A stretch of DNA of 17,261 nucleotides from CAYLWW01 sp964387585 (GTDB taxonomy: Bacteria; Pseudomonadota; Alphaproteobacteria; Rickettsiales; Midichloriaceae): NCBI GenBank assembly GCA_964387585.1, contig CAYLWW010000033.1:1-17261 (forward strand). The letters are read 5' to 3'. A program made the position numbers and the translations under genes. Below are positions 15,467-17,261 of the stretch, piece after piece. Numbering within the stretch: position 1 is the first letter of the stretch; the number at the start of each line of letters is the position of its first letter. Below the pieces are notes generated by a model. That model made no database searches and had not been told where the DNA came from. It saw nothing but the letters and a program-made list of their open reading frames with translations.

Positions 15467-16030
15467 ATGCTTAAGTTTAATAATAAATTATTCAATTATA
15501 TAACGGCTATAGTATTTTTTTACTTATTATATGACCTTTATAAACATTACCCTAAAAGCAATGTACCTTATGAGGCTTATAAAAGTAGTAAAGCACTAAT
15601 TTCAATTGATATAGATCCTAGTAAAAAATATTCGGATTATACTATGTCTGAGAAACTATTTTATAACTTATACCGGGATAAAATAGATTCTAAGCTTGAT
15701 ACTTTAAATAAAAATAATTCTATAACAAAAACCAAGCATAATATCGATAATGATAATATTTCTTTAGATATAGTAGGTTATGATAGTATAGTATTAGTCG
15801 AATATGAATTAGAAAATAGCAATATAATAAAAGAAATTACTCTAAATATGTCAGGAGATTCTAGTATAGAACAATACCCTAACCTACCTTTAAAGGATTA
15901 TATAATAGGGAAAAAAGTTGGTGAAGTTGTAAATATTTCATTTCCCTTAAACAAAGAATTTAATAATTCAAATGAAGAAGACAAATCTAAACGCTTTATT
16001 AAAGTAAAAATAAAAAAAATTATTGATTAA
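15467..16030 (+). CDS. Small membrane-anchored protein with FKBP-like C-terminal domain
   Basis: 187 residues. Residues 9-27 form one hydrophobic segment, probably an uncleaved signal anchor, placing the rest in the periplasm. The C-terminal part (about 104-187) has the order of strands typical of FKBP-type prolyl isomerases: YDSIVLVEYELE, then LKDYIIGKKVGEVVNISFPL, then RFIKVKIKKI. These correspond to GD-V-V-Y, the G-K-GE---I-IP segment and the last strand. Several aromatic active-site residues of true FKBPs are not visible, and the central flap is short, so catalytic activity is doubtful. It starts 9 bases after ccmA, which points to cotranscription and possibly a periplasmic chaperone role beside cytochrome assembly. 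The FKBP reading is tentative; without it this is a hypothetical membrane protein. Confidence 0.6.
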   Translation: MLKFNNKLFNYITAIVFFYLLYDLYKHYPKSNVPYEAYKSSKALISIDIDPSKKYSDYTMSEKLFYNLYRDKIDSKLDTLNKNNSITKTKHNIDNDNISLDIVGYDSIVLVEYELENSNIIKEITLNMSGDSSIEQYPNLPLKDYIIGKKVGEVVNISFPLNKEFNNSNEEDKSKRFIKVKIKKIID

Positions 16031-16099
16031 GCTTTAATATAATGCTTTATTACCTTTTTAAAAAATATAATGACGAAATCACGGACAGGTTTATAATAA

Positions 16100-16894
16100 A
16101 TGATTATTGCTATTGATATTGGTAACTCCAACATAGTTTTTGGAGTGTTTGTTGAAGGTGAATTAAATCAAAAATGGTTATTACTCACTAATAGAGACTA
16201 TAACGCTGATCAATATGCTAGTTTTTTTATACCATTATTAGTCACCCATTATTATGGCGAAAAAAGCATTTCTGAAATATTAAAATCGGTAGAGGCAGTA
16301 ATAATTTCTAGCGTTGTACCACAAGCTAATACTCAAATAAAAATTTTTATAGAAAAGTACTTAAGTATAACTCCTATTTTTGTAAATTATAATATACATA
16401 ATTTAAGAATTTTATTACCTAATCCTCGTGAACTAGGATCTGATTTTATAGTTAACGGCACAGCGGCTCTACACCTATATCAACAAGATTGTATAGTAGT
16501 TGATTTTGGAACTGCTACTACTTTTAGCGCAGTTCAAAAAGATGGAAACACTTTTTTAGGAGCAGTCATAGCACCTGGTATTAAAACCAGCCTTAATGGT
16601 TTAGTTAGAAGCGCTTCTCAATTACGTGATGTTGAAATAATAAGGCCTGCAAGAGGTATACTACATACAAATACTGTTGGCTCCATGCAATCAGGAATTT
16701 ATTATGGATTTGTTAGCATGGCTGAAGGCATTATTAACAGACTTCAAGAAGAGCTAAATCTTAACGCTAAAACTATACTTACTGGTGGATTTTCTAATAT
16801 CATTGATATAAACGATAGCAGTTCTTTTGATGTAATAGAACCTAATCTAACTTTGTTAGGGTTATATCAACTTTATCTAACTAGACGTATTTAA
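16100..16894 (+). CDS. coaX: Type III pantothenate kinase
   Basis: 264 residues, normal for CoaX, which phosphorylates pantothenate in the first step of coenzyme A synthesis. It belongs to the acetate-kinase/actin-like fold. Motifs: the phosphate loop DIGNSN (6-11), the second aspartate segment ELGSDFIVNGTAA (111-123), DFGTATTF (135-142), GAVIAPGIKTS (154-164), and the dimer/pantothenate segment NTVGSMQSGIYYG (191-203) with TGGF later. Most catalytic residues are present, including Asp6, Asp115 and Asp135. The Arg that usually follows GAD in this family (GADR) is Phe116. The gene is 69 bases behind the FKBP-like gene; a CAGGT at about 16085 may serve as ribosome site. CoaX indicates that the cell imports or makes pantothenate. 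Confidence 0.93.
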   Translation: MIIAIDIGNSNIVFGVFVEGELNQKWLLLTNRDYNADQYASFFIPLLVTHYYGEKSISEILKSVEAVIISSVVPQANTQIKIFIEKYLSITPIFVNYNIHNLRILLPNPRELGSDFIVNGTAALHLYQQDCIVVDFGTATTFSAVQKDGNTFLGAVIAPGIKTSLNGLVRSASQLRDVEIIRPARGILHTNTVGSMQSGIYYGFVSMAEGIINRLQEELNLNAKTILTGGFSNIIDINDSSSFDVIEPNLTLLGLYQLYLTRRI

Positions 16895-16977
16895 GTTTTA
16901 TTCTAATTAAGTATTACTTAAAATTATTTTTGCTTTAAGAGAATTAATTTAATATTGAAATTTTCTATTTTTAAAAA

Positions 16978-17261
16978 ATGAACGATAAAGTTATAAACAT
17001 AGTAACTTGGAACGTTAATTCAGTTAACTCGAGATTGCCAAGTATATTGCGCTTTATCAATGATAATTCACCCGATATATTGCTTTTACAAGAAATAAAA
17101 TGCATAGACTCAAAATTTCCTTATGATCAGTTAGAAGAAAAAGGATACAATATAAAAGTTTTCGGTCAAAAAAGTTATAACGGGGTAGCTTTACTTAGCA
17201 AAGGTATGATAGAAGATACTTATAACACTTTATTAGATGATGGAGAAGCAAGATACATAGA
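16978..17261 (+). CDS. xthA: Exodeoxyribonuclease III, N-terminal part (3' end outside window)
   Basis: Ninety-four codons are visible from the ATG at 16978 to the window edge with no stop. The beginning INIVTWNVNSVNSRLPSIL carries the metal-binding Asn of the TWNVNS motif. The segment PDILLLQEIKCID follows (catalytic metal-binding Glu in LQEIK), then GYNIKVFGQKSYNGVALLSK. These are signatures of the exonuclease III/AP endonuclease branch, which incises abasic sites in base-excision repair. It lies 83 bases behind coaX on the same strand. Confidence 0.92.
   Translation, partial: MNDKVINIVTWNVNSVNSRLPSILRFINDNSPDILLLQEIKCIDSKFPYDQLEEKGYNIKVFGQKSYNGVALLSKGMIEDTYNTLLDDGEARYI

Noticed and set aside
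1..17261. CRISPR array, toxin-antitoxin pair, prophage or defence island
   Set aside because: No regularly spaced direct repeats, no Cas, restriction, integrase or phage structural motifs were found.

Overview
The window is a very AT-rich bacterial segment. Its gene content suggests an obligately intracellular alphaproteobacterium of the order Rickettsiales: a rickettsial-type citrate synthase, an RpoH sigma factor, CcmA, cytochrome b561, RecN, an MJ0042 zinc-ribbon protein, weak ribosome binding sites, long gene-poor spacers, a decaying dapD pseudogene and insertion-sequence debris. The family (Rickettsiaceae, Midichloriaceae or other) cannot be settled from the sequence alone. All homology statements come from motif reading and remembered family sequences, not from a search.

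Layout, left to right. Bases 2-934 are the C-terminal part of a large unknown protein built from tandem repeats of about 126 residues. Directly after it lies an internally deleted IS element (949-1073): two 23-bp inverted repeats around the last 25 codons of a transposase. On the minus strand follow a membrane histidine kinase resembling the quorum-sensing receptors CqsS/LqsS (1160-2461), a gene-free stretch of 0.7 kb, and a membrane-anchored TlpA-like thioredoxin (3161-4150). The thioredoxin start overlaps head-to-head with a plus-strand gene (4139-5644) for an argininosuccinate-lyase homologue whose catalytic signature loop is destroyed. Bases 5645-6480 hold no gene, but contain a perfect 14-bp hairpin, a GC-richer structured block and another copy of the IS end that touches the trxB stop codon.

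The middle is ordinary housekeeping: trxB (minus) diverges from gltA (plus); gltA converges on recN (minus), which lies downstream of an MJ0042 zinc-ribbon gene (minus). A 534-bp spacer then leads to an 86-residue gene with an extraordinarily strong Shine-Dalgarno sequence and a possible KGG-type stress motif, closed by a clean intrinsic terminator. Next is a dapD pseudogene, and then a same-strand run: rpoH, cytochrome b561, ccmA, a small membrane-anchored FKBP-like protein, coaX and the start of xthA, which leaves the window.

Functionally the window mixes envelope redox and cytochrome biogenesis (TlpA-like, cytochrome b561, CcmA), thiol redox (TrxB), the TCA cycle (GltA), CoA synthesis (CoaX), DNA repair (RecN, XthA) and stress control (RpoH, the KGG-like protein). 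The points most worth a second look are the ArgH-like pseudoenzyme, the CqsS/LqsS-like sensor, the RpoH with a replaced region 3, the CcmA with several altered nucleotide-cycle residues, and the small stress-like gene whose candidate promoter shares a -35 motif with that of rpoH.
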